64,000 bases of DNA, taken from Allorhizobium ampelinum S4. Its GTDB lineage: Bacteria; Pseudomonadota; Alphaproteobacteria; Rhizobiales; Rhizobiaceae. This document shows positions 43,865-53,160 of the stretch, piece by piece (positions within the stretch are counted from its first letter, which is position 1; the number at the start of each line of letters is the position of its first letter). The stretch spans positions 496,001-560,000 of the forward strand of contig NC_011981.1 of the NCBI RefSeq assembly GCF_000016285.1. The letters are read 5' to 3'. The notes under the pieces are model-generated. The model was not told the origin of the DNA. It saw only the letters and a program-made list of their open reading frames with translations, and searched no databases. The position numbers and the translations under genes are program-made.

Positions 43865-44536
43865 GTGACGGAAGAAAAGCAGACACAGAAGCAGCCTCGG
43901 CGCCGACATCCGCGCAGGCCAGATTTGTCTCAAAACCGAATTCTGGAGGCTGCCGTTGTCGAGTTTGCGGCAAATGGTCTGACTGGCACCCGGGTTGAAG
44001 CTATTGCTGAACGGGCTGAGATCAACAAGCGAATGATCTATCAGTATTTCGGAAGCAAGGAATTGCTCTACCAGGCGGTGATCGAGAAGGTCTATCGCGA
44101 TGTGTGGGATGCCGAGGCGGCGTTGAATCTCGAGCAGCTACCACCGCGCGACGCGCTGATCGCCTTGGTCACGTTCGTCTGGACATATTACCTTGAACAC
44201 CCGGAATTCATTACCATCCTGAACTCCGAGAACCAGTTGAAAGCCATCCACTTCAAAAAGTCCCGCGCCATCCGGGAAGGTGCTGCCAGCTCCCGGCCAC
44301 TCGTCGATGACATCCTGCGGCGTGGTGAGGCGGATGGCACCTTTCGTCTTGGAATTGATCCGATCCAGTTGAGCCTGACGATCACCTCGATCTGCTACTA
44401 CTATTTCACCAACCAAGCCACCAGTTCAATCGTCTATGGGCAGCGAATGATGACGCGGGCGGCCTTGGAACGGCGCCTCGCTTTCAACATTCAGACGGTT
44501 CTGGCCATCGTAAGCCCTGATCGGAGCGCGCTGTGA
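43865..44536 (+). CDS. TetR/AcrR-family regulator
   Basis: The 223-residue protein has a TetR helix-turn-helix (RILEAAVVEFAANGLTGTRV, then EAIAERAEINKRMIYQYFGS KELLYQAV). The C-terminal ligand domain has YYYFTNQATSSIVYGQ, typical of the RutR-like/PsrA-like C-terminal group. I use the GTG at 43865 with GTGAGGG 5 nt upstream; ATGs further upstream have no good site and give a non-family extension. It is divergent from the ABC operon and probably regulates it. A palindromic repeat follows its stop. Confidence 0.85.
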   Translation: MTEEKQTQKQPRRRHPRRPDLSQNRILEAAVVEFAANGLTGTRVEAIAERAEINKRMIYQYFGSKELLYQAVIEKVYRDVWDAEAALNLEQLPPRDALIALVTFVWTYYLEHPEFITILNSENQLKAIHFKKSRAIREGAASSRPLVDDILRRGEADGTFRLGIDPIQLSLTITSICYYYFTNQATSSIVYGQRMMTRAALERRLAFNIQTVLAIVSPDRSAL

Positions 44537-44594
44537 TCAACGCGGTGCCGCAGTCGCGAACCGGTAATCCGGCGGACTGCGAAGCAAAATTGAG

Positions 44595-44639
44595 CCTAGA
44601 TCATTTCCGCGTTTTGTTGAATCGCTGAAATGATCTAGG
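44595..44639. repeat. rhizobial small palindromic repeat / terminator
   Basis: CCTAGATCATTTC (44595-44607) pairs perfectly with GAAATGATCTAGG (44627-44639) over a 19-nt spacer, followed by TCTTTGTTTT. I recall near-identical sequences in many Rhizobiaceae intergenic regions. It probably terminates the TetR gene as well. Confidence 0.65.
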
Positions 44640-44757
44640 TCTTTGTTTTACGCATTTGCGAACGAAAAACCGCTTCACAGTTTTCCTGGAAATGCTCTTG
44701 AGATGGAACAGGAACCTCCTCCTGGCGTTTGCCTGCCATCATCAAAGGAGATTCAGT

Positions 44758-45576
44758 ATGGCTTTTATCGAAGCGAAAGATGGTACGCAATTGCATGTAA
44801 AGGACATGGGAAAAGGTCGTCCCGTGGTGCTTATCCATGGATGGCCTTTGACCGGCGATATGTTTGAATATCAGTCACTTGCTCTGCTGGAAGCGGGCTT
44901 TCGCGTCATCACTTACGACCGTCGGGGCTTTGGTCAGTCGGGGCATCCAGCCGATGGCTACAATTACGACACGTTTGCCGATGACCTCGCCAGCGTGATC
45001 GATAGCCTGGATGTTCAGAATGTGTCGCTTGTCGGCTTTTCCATGGGTGGGGGCGAGATCGCCCGCTACCTGTCGCGACATGGGGCCTCGAAGGTCTCCA
45101 AGGCGGTGCTGGTTGCCTCTGTGGCGCCGTATCTTCTCAAGGATGCAAGCAATCCTGATGGTGTCGACGCCAGCGTATTTGAGGGTATGAAGAATGACAT
45201 CCGCAAAGACCGGTTTGCGTTTCTTCAGAGCTTTGCCAAGACCTTTTACGGCGTCGGCCTGGTTACCAGTCCGGTGAGCCAGGGCGTATTGGATTGGTCA
45301 TTCATTCTCGGCGTTATGGCCAGCCCCAAAGCGACAATTGATTGTGTCGATGCATTTGGTAAGACCGATTTCAGGCCGGATCTTGCCGCGTTCACCATCC
45401 CCACACTGGTCATCCATGGCACGGCAGACAAAACCGTGCCGATTGACCCCGCAGGTCGAGCAGCGGCCAATGGTATCGCAGGTGCCAAACTGATCGAATA
45501 CGAAGGTGAGCCTCACGGCCTGTTTGCCACGGCTCCAGACCGCCTCAATCGAGATCTGATCGAGTTCCTTGGATAA
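44758..45576 (+). CDS. alpha/beta hydrolase (non-heme haloperoxidase-like)
   Basis: The 272-residue protein has the oxyanion HGWPLTGDMF, the nucleophile GFSMGGGEIARY (Ser), the acid HGTADKTVP (Asp) and the base EPHGLF (His). It is a complete catalytic triad of the chloroperoxidase/esterase group. The ATG at 44758 has AAGGAG 7 nt upstream; longer frames are not supported. No signal peptide is seen. The gene stands alone between the TetR gene and a convergent operon, so its substrate is open. Confidence 0.88.
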   Translation: MAFIEAKDGTQLHVKDMGKGRPVVLIHGWPLTGDMFEYQSLALLEAGFRVITYDRRGFGQSGHPADGYNYDTFADDLASVIDSLDVQNVSLVGFSMGGGEIARYLSRHGASKVSKAVLVASVAPYLLKDASNPDGVDASVFEGMKNDIRKDRFAFLQSFAKTFYGVGLVTSPVSQGVLDWSFILGVMASPKATIDCVDAFGKTDFRPDLAAFTIPTLVIHGTADKTVPIDPAGRAAANGIAGAKLIEYEGEPHGLFATAPDRLNRDLIEFLG

Positions 45577-45585
45577 TTCGTTTTC

Positions 45586-45615
45586 GGTGCGCCTTGTGAA
45601 ACCATGAGGCGCACC
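45586..45615. terminator. shared stem-loop between convergent genes
   Basis: GGTGCGCCT (45586-45594) pairs perfectly with AGGCGCACC (45607-45615). It lies 10 bp after the hydrolase stop and 37 bp after the end of the minus-strand flavin reductase gene, so it can serve both. Confidence 0.65.
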
Positions 45616-45651
45616 AAATCCTCGTCCCCCACAGAGGGCCTTCTGTGCCGC

Positions 45652-46314
45652 TTATTCTGTCGTCAGCTTCTCGCCAATCTTCCGGATCTCCCATTCCTGA
45701 GGTGTCAGCGTTTTGATGTCGAACTGGTCACGGGTGCGGGCATAGGTGTGTCCTCCCATGCGGCCGACGGCATCCATAAGCTGCTGGTCGATATGCAGAT
45801 TGGCAGGATTGACTGCATCGCTGCGGACAAACACGCCGATGACCTCGCCGAGAATGATCTCGCGGGCCGGGCCGACCTGAAGCGTTGTGTGGCGACGGCA
45901 TTCCAGAGCCGCAGGAGCGGCCAGAATACGGGGGCTGCGCACCATCCGACCGGGAACGGTCGCAAGACCCGCCTCTTCCATCTCGTCGACCTCGGGGCCG
46001 AACTTGATGGCGCAAACTTCCATCCGGTCAACCAGCGCATTGTCGCAGATATGGACCGTGAATTCACCCGTCTCACGGATATTGCGGGCGGTGTCCTTGA
46101 AGCGCATGTCCGAATAGTTCTCGACACCGATGGCGACGATTGCCGGATCGTGGGTCAGGACGTTGAAGAAGCTGAACGGACCAGCATTCGGCTGGCCATC
46201 CTTGCTCACTGTCGTTACCAGCGCAATCGGGCGTGGAATCACGGTTCCGATCAGGAGCTTGTAACGCTCCCGCTCGTTGAGCTTGGCGAAATCGAAATGG
46301 GTATGGTCGGTCAT
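45652..46314 (-). CDS. flavin reductase family protein
   Basis: The 220-residue protein has the split-barrel flavin-binding fold: LIGTVIPRPIALVTTVSKDG, GPFSFFNVLTHDPAIVAIG and RNIRETGEFTVHI. Such proteins supply reduced FMN to a partner or reduce a small compound. I choose the ATG at 46314, one base after the stop of the M24 gene. It is the last gene in the PotABCD-type operon. Confidence 0.88.
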   Translation of the reverse strand: MTDHTHFDFAKLNERERYKLLIGTVIPRPIALVTTVSKDGQPNAGPFSFFNVLTHDPAIVAIGVENYSDMRFKDTARNIRETGEFTVHICDNALVDRMEVCAIKFGPEVDEMEEAGLATVPGRMVRSPRILAAPAALECRRHTTLQVGPAREIILGEVIGVFVRSDAVNPANLHIDQQLMDAVGRMGGHTYARTRDQFDIKTLTPQEWEIRKIGEKLTTE

Positions 46315-46315
46315 A

Positions 46316-47740
46316 TCAGGCCTCGGCAGCAATGCGGTGCGTTTCAAGCGGAGTGTGGCGGGAGAGGTTCTCGAACCCATCCTTGGTGACAACATACATG
46401 TCACCGACATTGCAGCCAGCAGACATTGGCTCAAGCCACTGCGTATGCAGCACGAATACCATGCCCTCTTCCATCCGGTCGTAATTATGCGAGGAGATGT
46501 TGAAGCTGTTCTGCCCGCCGGCCATGCCAACGGAATGACCGAGATTAGGGTTATGCGGGCCATGGGTTGCCGGGTAGACATGCATCAGGGTGCGGCCCTG
46601 CGCCTCCCAATCGATGTTCTTGACATACTGGCGCGGGATCAGCCGCGCACTGCCATCCTCCATCGGCGCCCAGTTGTAAGGCATGGTGCGCGCTTCCGGC
46701 GAAGACAGCATGCCGCGCTCGATCATCGGCTCGAAGGCTGCATTGTTGACATCGCGCATCAGTGCGCCCGGGCGGATCAGCTTTTCCGCCCGCTTCACAC
46801 CATCTGTGCACGCCGCCAGCACCTCTTCCTGCCGCTTGGTGATGTCGCCAACGGCAATCATACGGGCAGTCTGGGCCGTGTAGCCGCGATAGGTGATGTT
46901 GGAGACATAGAGATTGATGAGATCACCGAGACGAACGACATGGCCATAGGGCTTGCCGCAATGGGTGCCGAACTCGTTGATGCCGATCTGGTAGCCATCA
47001 CCCGTTTCGCCGCCGAAGGAAAGCTGTCCTTGCGTGAAGGCAGCGTAGATTTCATGGTCGGTGACATCAGGCTTAGTCACATGATAGGCCGCCTGCGTGG
47101 CGATGCTGACAAGCTGGGCCGCGGCTCGGAACATCTCGATTTCGCGCGGCGAGCGTATTTTCTGCATCCGGTCGAGAATGGCATTGTCAGCGACGAACTT
47201 GGCTTTGGGCATCAACTCGTCCAGTGCGGCCCAGAAGGTCAGCGAAGTGCGATCACCAATGCGGCCCACCTGCCCTCTCGCCAAGCCGATGCCTGTCAAT
47301 AGTTCGGCGCATTTCTCAGCCGTCTTGATTACCGAGTCGCCTGGACGATCGGCATATTCGCGGCCGATCGGACCAATCTGCCAGATATCTTCCACCAGCA
47401 CTGGTTCGCCGCCCGGCGGTAGAAGCACGGATTGGGTGAAGAAGGATAATAGCACCATAGGCCTATCGACATCCGTCGGGATAATCAGCACGCCCTCGCG
47501 CATCCAGTCGCAGATATAGCGAAGATAGTGATTGGAGGTGTGGAACCAGCCAACGCCGCCAGTATGGACGACAAGCGCATCATGGCCAGCTTCAACAGCC
47601 TGGCGGCGAATGCGCCGCAGACGATCCTCGAACTCTTCGACGGGCAAAGGCAAAGGCGCCGCAAAATCGAAATCCGGCTGGAAATCGGCAAGCAGTGATC
47701 CGATGCGATAGGTGCCTGACGTGTTGGCATGTATGGTCAT
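46316..47740 (-). CDS. M24 family, creatinase-like hydrolase without metal ligands
   Basis: The 474-residue protein has the two-domain M24 'pita-bread' layout: an N-terminal creatinase domain and a C-terminal domain with GYQIGINEFGTHCGKPYG, then RLGDLINLYVSNITYRGYTA QTARM. Where metal-dependent M24 peptidases have two aspartates (xxDxG...SDxTRT), this has Val/Tyr and Gln. Creatinases also lack the metal. So I infer a metal-free C-N hydrolase, not a peptidase. The ATG at 47740 has GGAAGGA 7 nt upstream. It lies between the importer genes and a flavin reductase, so it probably acts on the imported compound. Confidence 0.8.
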   Translation of the reverse strand: MTIHANTSGTYRIGSLLADFQPDFDFAAPLPLPVEEFEDRLRRIRRQAVEAGHDALVVHTGGVGWFHTSNHYLRYICDWMREGVLIIPTDVDRPMVLLSFFTQSVLLPPGGEPVLVEDIWQIGPIGREYADRPGDSVIKTAEKCAELLTGIGLARGQVGRIGDRTSLTFWAALDELMPKAKFVADNAILDRMQKIRSPREIEMFRAAAQLVSIATQAAYHVTKPDVTDHEIYAAFTQGQLSFGGETGDGYQIGINEFGTHCGKPYGHVVRLGDLINLYVSNITYRGYTAQTARMIAVGDITKRQEEVLAACTDGVKRAEKLIRPGALMRDVNNAAFEPMIERGMLSSPEARTMPYNWAPMEDGSARLIPRQYVKNIDWEAQGRTLMHVYPATHGPHNPNLGHSVGMAGGQNSFNISSHNYDRMEEGMVFVLHTQWLEPMSAGCNVGDMYVVTKDGFENLSRHTPLETHRIAAEA

Positions 47741-47768
47741 TGGGTATTCCTTCCAGATGTATTTTGGG

Positions 47769-48590
47769 TCAGGCTTGACGGGATGGTGCCAGCACCCGCC
47801 TCGCAACCAGCATCACCACCAGGGTCAGCCCGATCAGGATTCCTGACATTGCGGCCACCCGGACATCGAGCGACTCCTCGATCAATGCAAACATGCGAAG
47901 CGGCAGCACGGTCGTTTGCGCGTCGGCCAGGAAAAGCGACACAGAGACGTTGTCGAGGGACTGGATGAAGACGAGGAAGGCGCCGGCCAGAATGCCTGGT
48001 GTCAGCAGCGGCAGGATCACGCGCCGGAGCGTCGTGTGCCAGGTTGCACCCATCACGGCAGAGGCCTCGGCCAGCGACGGATTGATCCCTTGCGCGACAA
48101 CGGAAGCGGCGCGGTACATCAGTGGCCCGAAGACGACGACATGGCCGACGACGGTGAGCCAGAGCGAAGGCTGGAAGCCGACGAAATTCGCCACGATCAG
48201 CGCCGCCAGACCATACACCAGGCTTGGCAGGACGAGCGGGGCCAACAGAAACGGCTCCAGCGCATTGACCGTACTGCGTCGCATCCGTGCCATGCCAATG
48301 GTGGCAGGCACGGCAAACAGCAGCGATCCGAGCACCGCGAGGCCGGCGATCTTCAGCGAATTGCCAGCCGCTATGTGTTCGGTTCCTGAGCGGACGGGAT
48401 CGATCAGCGCCTCATACCAGCGCAGAGAAAAACCCTCTGGCGGATATTTGAGCGTCTGGCCCGAGGTGAAGGACATGGTGATCACAATGATAATCGGCGC
48501 CACCAGATAGATCAGGCTGAGACTGCCGAAGCCGAAAACAAATGCCTTGTAGAGAAGGGTCGGGATCGGATTTTCGCGATGATTATGCAT
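47769..48590 (-). CDS. ABC transporter permease (PotC type)
   Basis: The 273-residue membrane protein carries the EAA loop SLAEASAVMGATWHTTLRRV ILPLLTPG near the middle and about six helices. I use the ATG at 48590 (GGAGG upstream); a TTG at 48599 is possible. It overlaps the first permease by 8 bp. The importer belongs to the polyamine/opine/organic-cation branch. Confidence 0.88.
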   Translation of the reverse strand: MHNHRENPIPTLLYKAFVFGFGSLSLIYLVAPIIIVITMSFTSGQTLKYPPEGFSLRWYEALIDPVRSGTEHIAAGNSLKIAGLAVLGSLLFAVPATIGMARMRRSTVNALEPFLLAPLVLPSLVYGLAALIVANFVGFQPSLWLTVVGHVVVFGPLMYRAASVVAQGINPSLAEASAVMGATWHTTLRRVILPLLTPGILAGAFLVFIQSLDNVSVSLFLADAQTTVLPLRMFALIEESLDVRVAAMSGILIGLTLVVMLVARRVLAPSRQA

Positions 48591-49410
48591 GGCCGACAAG
48601 CCTCCTGTGACGTGAAATCATGGTCATGACGACGAGAAGGATGCCGGTTGACAGAAGGAGGACAACGGCGATGGCAGAGGCCATCGGCCAATCAAACAGC
48701 GTGCCCACTTCTCGATAGATCAGCTGCGGTACATAGACGTTTCGCGCACCACCGATGACCGCCTGGGTGACGAAGGACGCGCTGGTGCTGGCAAACACAA
48801 GGATCCAGCCCGCCAGCAGACCGGGTAGCATCATTGGCAGGAGAACCGTCACGAAGATACGCCATGGACCCGCGCCTGAAACCTGCGCCGCCTCGGTGAA
48901 CTGCACCGGCGTGCGCGAGAGAATGGCAATCAAAGGCAAGATGATCAAAGGCAGGTCGATCTGACACATCGCCATGACGAGACCGAGTTCGGTGGACATC
49001 AGCGTGAACGGGCGGTCCGCGAGCCCAAGCGCGACAAATGCCTCGCTAATCGGTCCCTGTCGTCCAAGAATGACGATCCAGGCAAAGGTCCGAACCACAT
49101 TGCTGGTCAGCATCGGAATAAGTGTCAGAAAGATGATGACCTGTCGCGCGGTCTTGCCACTGTGCCAATAGAAAAGCGCGATCGGAACACCGAGCAGGGT
49201 CGTGCTGGCAATGGTCTGGAGACCGAGCGTGGCGGTGTTGACCAGAACACGGTAGTTAAATGCATCGCCAAAAAACCGTGCGTAATTGTGGAGAGAAAGG
49301 CCGTCGGGGCCGATGAAGCTGAATCCGACGAGAACGGCGAGCGGCGTCGCAAAGAACGCCACCGACAGCAGAAGCATCGGGACAACGTATGGGAAACCGC
49401 TCGCTTTCAT
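48583..49410 (-). CDS. ABC transporter permease (PotB type)
   Basis: The 275-residue membrane protein has about six helices and the EAA region FTEAAQVSGAGPWRIFVTVL LPMMLPG. It begins 9 bp after the binding-protein stop. It is the first permease of this importer. Confidence 0.88.
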   Translation of the reverse strand: MKASGFPYVVPMLLLSVAFFATPLAVLVGFSFIGPDGLSLHNYARFFGDAFNYRVLVNTATLGLQTIASTTLLGVPIALFYWHSGKTARQVIIFLTLIPMLTSNVVRTFAWIVILGRQGPISEAFVALGLADRPFTLMSTELGLVMAMCQIDLPLIILPLIAILSRTPVQFTEAAQVSGAGPWRIFVTVLLPMMLPGLLAGWILVFASTSASFVTQAVIGGARNVYVPQLIYREVGTLFDWPMASAIAVVLLLSTGILLVVMTMISRHRRLVGHA

Positions 49411-49419
49411 TGTAAACCC

Positions 49420-50460
49420 TCAACCGGCGACGAGAGCATCGAACTGGCGGATCCATTCCGCACGGTTCTTGTTGATCGCCGCCCAGTCGGGGTAGACCAG
49501 TGTGGCCAGCTGTTCGCGTTTCACATAGGCCTCAATGCCGGGTGTAAGAGCGACCTCCTTATTGGTCGGGAACATCTCGGTTGGTGGCAGTTTCAGCTTG
49601 TCCTGCGCGGCCTTTGAGATGGCGGCGTCCATATAGGTATAGGCTGCGTCAATGTTCTTCGCGCCCTTGGTCAGATGGATGTTGACGGGAGCCGCCGGAG
49701 AGCCAGTTTCCGGCTGGACGAACTCGGCTTTGAGGCCCATGGACTTGAGGCGCGCAACATTGCCGGTCGAGCACATGAAGACAGCGATTTCGCCCTGCTG
49801 GAACAAGGTCATCTGATGGTTTGTGCTGGCGACGACGCCCTTGATCTGCTCGGGATTGTCCTTGAACAGTTTGAACACGGCGTCCATGTCGGTCGGACCG
49901 TTCCCAAAAATCCTGGCGATTTCGGTATAGGCCATCACGCCGGTGTTGGAGGCGAAACCGGTCCAGGATACCAGGCCTTTATAAGCCGGGTTTTCGAACA
50001 GGTCGCGATAGCCTTTCGGAGCCGGCACCAGATCAGGATTATAAGCGATACCATTGACTTCGACCGTCACGGTCGGTCCGTACTCGCCCTGGAATGCCGG
50101 ATCGAGCATGCTCCAGTTCTTGAGCTTGGACGGATCGATCTTCTGAATGAGGTCGTTCTCAATGGCGACGGCCATCTGACCGGGCGACATCAGCAGGGTA
50201 TCGTAAGGCGGGTTGCCGGGGCTTGCCATCACCTTGGCAAGCTGGTCCTGCGCCAAGGCGGGAGCGACTGTCAGGTCGAAACCGGCTTCCTTGACGAGCG
50301 GCGTCAGCACGAAGCGGTAGCCATCCTCCCAGTTTCCGGGGAAGGTCGCCGCAACAGCCGTACCACCAGCGGCGCGGGCAGCGAAGGGCAGCGTGGCGGC
50401 CGCAGCCGCACCGGCGGCAAGCAGTCCGAAATGACGTCTTGTGATGTTGAAGTTTTGCAT
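49420..50460 (-). CDS. ABC transporter substrate-binding protein (PotD type)
   Basis: The 346-residue protein starts MQNFNITRRHFGLLAAGAAA, with a twin-arginine-like RRHFG and a signal peptide ending near ARA. The mature part has TVAATFPGNWEDGYRF-like start residues, then GPTVTVEVNGIAYNPDLVPA typical of PotD/spermidine-type proteins. I choose the ATG at 50460 (GAGGTG upstream). It probably binds a cationic or amidine-type small molecule, given the creatinase-like enzyme in the operon. Confidence 0.88.
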   Translation of the reverse strand: MQNFNITRRHFGLLAAGAAAAATLPFAARAAGGTAVAATFPGNWEDGYRFVLTPLVKEAGFDLTVAPALAQDQLAKVMASPGNPPYDTLLMSPGQMAVAIENDLIQKIDPSKLKNWSMLDPAFQGEYGPTVTVEVNGIAYNPDLVPAPKGYRDLFENPAYKGLVSWTGFASNTGVMAYTEIARIFGNGPTDMDAVFKLFKDNPEQIKGVVASTNHQMTLFQQGEIAVFMCSTGNVARLKSMGLKAEFVQPETGSPAAPVNIHLTKGAKNIDAAYTYMDAAISKAAQDKLKLPPTEMFPTNKEVALTPGIEAYVKREQLATLVYPDWAAINKNRAEWIRQFDALVAG

Positions 50461-50480
50461 CTGTTCACCTCTGTTGTTGT

Positions 50481-51596
50481 TCATTGACTGGATGCTTCCG
50501 GTTCGCTCGGAAAGGCGTGACACCTGGCGGTGTCGATCTCGGCAAAGAGTTGGGCTCCCGGCTCTGGAATGAAGGTGGAAGGGCTGCGGACCTGCGACGC
50601 GCGAAGGCCTGTCCCATCGTCAAGAAGAAGATCGTGGACGAGCGTCGGCCCAAGTGGCACGGATACGGTCACCCTGGCCGGCAAAGCAAGGTCACTCGGG
50701 TTGGCAGACAGACGGACATCTTCGGGACGGAAGGTCATTGTCACCTTGGAACCGATCGTAAAGTTCAGTCGACGCGGCAGAGCAATGGCCTTGCCGTTCA
50801 CCAGCGCAATGCTGGTTGCATCTGCATCCAGGCGCTCCACCGTCCCATGCAGCACATTGGCCTGGCCAATGAAGGTGTTGACAAAAAGCGTCTTCGGCCG
50901 GTCATAAACGGCCATGGGCGTGTCGATCTGCTCGACATTGCCCTTGTTCATCAGCACGAGCCGACCGGCGAGGCTCTGGGCTTCTTCCTGATCATGCGTA
51001 ACGATCAGCGTCGTGATCCCGAGCGTCTTCTGCAAATGCAGAAGCTCGACCTGCAGATCGAAACGAAGCGCCCTGTCGAGCGCCCCGAACGGTTCATCGA
51101 GCAGCAGAAGCGAGGGGCGTCCGGCAATGGCGCGGGCAACCGCGACACGCTGCTGCTGACCGCCGGAAAGTTCGCGTGGCAGCCGGTTGCCGTAGCTCTT
51201 CAACTGCACGAGTGAGAGCATTTCCTCCACCCTTTCCCTGCGCTTTGCGCGCGGAACCTGCTGGCAGGCCAGTGGATAGGCGATGTTCTCGGCCACAGTC
51301 AGGTGCGGAAACAGGGCGTAATTCTGGAACACCATGCCGATGCCGCGGGAGCGGGCCGAAACATTGGCAAGGTCCTGGCCGCCAAGCTTGATAACCCCGC
51401 TCTTCGGCTGGATCAGCCCCGCGATGGCACGCAGGACGGTAGATTTGCCACAGCCGCTTGGCCCGAGAAGAGCGACGATCTCGCCAGCCTCTATCTCAAA
51501 CGAGATGTCGCTGATCGCGTTCTGTCCGCCATAGCTGTGTGTCAGACCGCGAATGCTGAGATGCTTGCCCTCTGCGGCCTTTGAGGTCTCTGCCAT
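50481..51596 (-). CDS. ABC transporter ATPase (PotA type)
   Basis: The 371-residue protein has Walker A LLGPSGCGKSTVLR, signature RELSGGQQQRVAVARA, Walker B LLLLDEPFGALD and switch His in IVTHDQEEAQSLAG. A C-terminal TOBE region with MTFRPEDVRLSANP follows. I use the ATG at 51596 with AAGGGG 6 nt upstream. It is the first gene of this operon, reading away from the AT-rich control region at 51597. Confidence 0.92.
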   Translation of the reverse strand: MAETSKAAEGKHLSIRGLTHSYGGQNAISDISFEIEAGEIVALLGPSGCGKSTVLRAIAGLIQPKSGVIKLGGQDLANVSARSRGIGMVFQNYALFPHLTVAENIAYPLACQQVPRAKRRERVEEMLSLVQLKSYGNRLPRELSGGQQQRVAVARAIAGRPSLLLLDEPFGALDRALRFDLQVELLHLQKTLGITTLIVTHDQEEAQSLAGRLVLMNKGNVEQIDTPMAVYDRPKTLFVNTFIGQANVLHGTVERLDADATSIALVNGKAIALPRRLNFTIGSKVTMTFRPEDVRLSANPSDLALPARVTVSVPLGPTLVHDLLLDDGTGLRASQVRSPSTFIPEPGAQLFAEIDTARCHAFPSEPEASSQ

Positions 51597-52224
51597 GAAT
51601 GTCCCCTTCAGTTGCCCCGTGTTGCCAAAGCGCTCAAGGCTTTGCGGCACAAGACAGAGATTTGGTCGATCGACGATGTTGCCTACGGTGTCGATCATGG
51701 CAGTGAAAGCAGCAATCTGCATGCCAATTGACGATCCTCAATCAACAGAACTTACTAAGTTTCAGAATTTTAAAAGATATTTTTGCGTTTTATATTTTCG
51801 CATATTTAAAATAATTTTTAGCCGAAAAGATTTTCGAATTTAAAAAATGTGCAATTTTCGTCGACGTCGCTCATGCATTGAGCAAAATCTAGGTTTGATT
51901 CTAGGGGTTTCCTGGAGGATTTCCCGGTTAGTTCGCCATGGAACACTCTCCACGCATCCTGGATAACTGGAAAATACCCTGCAAAAGCAGTGATTTAGAT
52001 GATCAGTCGCCAATTCACGAATCGATATCGATGCATGAGGTGATTTTTTATTCATCATTCTTGCGAATATTTGTGCGCATATTTTTTACGGAGAAAATTC
52101 AGATCCTGATCAGGAAAATAAACATTTCAAAACAATATCTTGAGAAGATGCAAATCAAGCTGGCACGCTGATTGCTTCGAGGTTTGCGTCAATTCACGCC
52201 GATAAAAAGTTAAATGGGGATCAT
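51597..52224. promoter_or_regulatory. AT-rich divergent control region with palindromes
   Basis: No gene is seen. The stretch 51750-52180 is strikingly AT-rich against the GC-rich background. It carries CGAAAA-GA-TTTTCG (51823-51836) and TCCTGATCAGGA (52104-52115, perfect). An AATAT-N8-ATATT lies near 52068-52087. It serves the PotABCD-type operon on the left and the amino-acid-type transporter on the right. The GntR regulator at 55525 is a candidate binder, but the site is not proven. Confidence 0.5.
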
Positions 52225-53157
52225 ATGCGCAGCGTCACGAAAAGCCTCAAAGACAGCCTGGCCGGCATCGCATTCGCTTTGCTCGCGACCTCGACACTTG
52301 CCGCAGAAGGGACCGCCATTAAGATGGTGCCCGACGCGGAAGTCACGAAACTGCCTGGTATCGCGTTCGACCAGAGCCTGGCAGACCGCCTGCCGTCTGC
52401 CATCAGGGACAAGAAAGCCATCAAGGTGGCAACCGACCTGACGCCCCCGATCAGCTTTCAGGCCGAGGATGGAAAACTCATCGGGATCGATGCTGATATT
52501 GCCGCAGCCCTCGGCGTTATTCTCGGGATCGATGTTCAGATGACCAATGTCGGCGCTGGCGCCGCAATCGTACCGGCTGTCGTCTCCAAGCGTTTCGACA
52601 TGACAATTTCCGGCATCAACGACGATGTGGAACTGGAAAAGCAGGTCGATGTCATCGACTACATGTTTGATGCCACGACGATCATGACCATCAAGGGCAA
52701 TCCACTCGGCATCAAGAGCATGGAAGATCTGTGCGGCAAGAAGGTTGCTGCCCCCGTCGGTACGTTCCAGGCGCGCCTGGTTGAGGCCGCATCGGCAAAA
52801 TGCTCGAAACCTATAAATATCATCTCGATTCCGAAAATGCCTGACGTCCTGCAAGCTGTTCGCACCGGTCGCGCCGACGCGACCGTTAACGGCTTCGCGA
52901 CAAGCGTTTATACGACGAAAAACCAGACCGGTAAGGGTGTTGGCCTTCAGGCGCTTCCGGATGTCCGCCTCGCAGTCGGTTATCTCGGCATGCTGACGTC
53001 GAAGGACAATCCGGAACTGCGTGATGTGGTCATCGCCTCGTTGCAACACATGGTCGACAGCGGCGCCTACAAGGCGATCATGGAGAAATGGGGCCTTGGC
53101 CCGCTCGCCGTGACGACTGTCAAGTTCAATGACGCCGCCAGCATGCCGGTGAACTGA
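52225..53157 (+). CDS. polar-amino-acid-type ABC substrate-binding protein
   Basis: The 310-residue protein has a signal peptide (SLAGIAFALLATSTLA) and the family-3 fold: IKVATDLTPPISFQAEDGKL, then IGIDADIAAALG, then FDMTISGINDDVELEKQVDV and GTFQARLVEAASAKCSKPI. It should bind an amino acid or related compound in the periplasm. The ATG at 52225 has GGGGA 5 nt upstream. It heads an operon with a permease and an isomerase-like enzyme. Confidence 0.9.
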   Translation: MRSVTKSLKDSLAGIAFALLATSTLAAEGTAIKMVPDAEVTKLPGIAFDQSLADRLPSAIRDKKAIKVATDLTPPISFQAEDGKLIGIDADIAAALGVILGIDVQMTNVGAGAAIVPAVVSKRFDMTISGINDDVELEKQVDVIDYMFDATTIMTIKGNPLGIKSMEDLCGKKVAAPVGTFQARLVEAASAKCSKPINIISIPKMPDVLQAVRTGRADATVNGFATSVYTTKNQTGKGVGLQALPDVRLAVGYLGMLTSKDNPELRDVVIASLQHMVDSGAYKAIMEKWGLGPLAVTTVKFNDAASMPVN

Positions 53158-53160
53158 GCC

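Noticed and set aside
46277..47302. 341-codon plus-strand frame opposite the M24 gene
   Set aside because: Antisense shadow of a well-supported gene; no ribosome site or motif.
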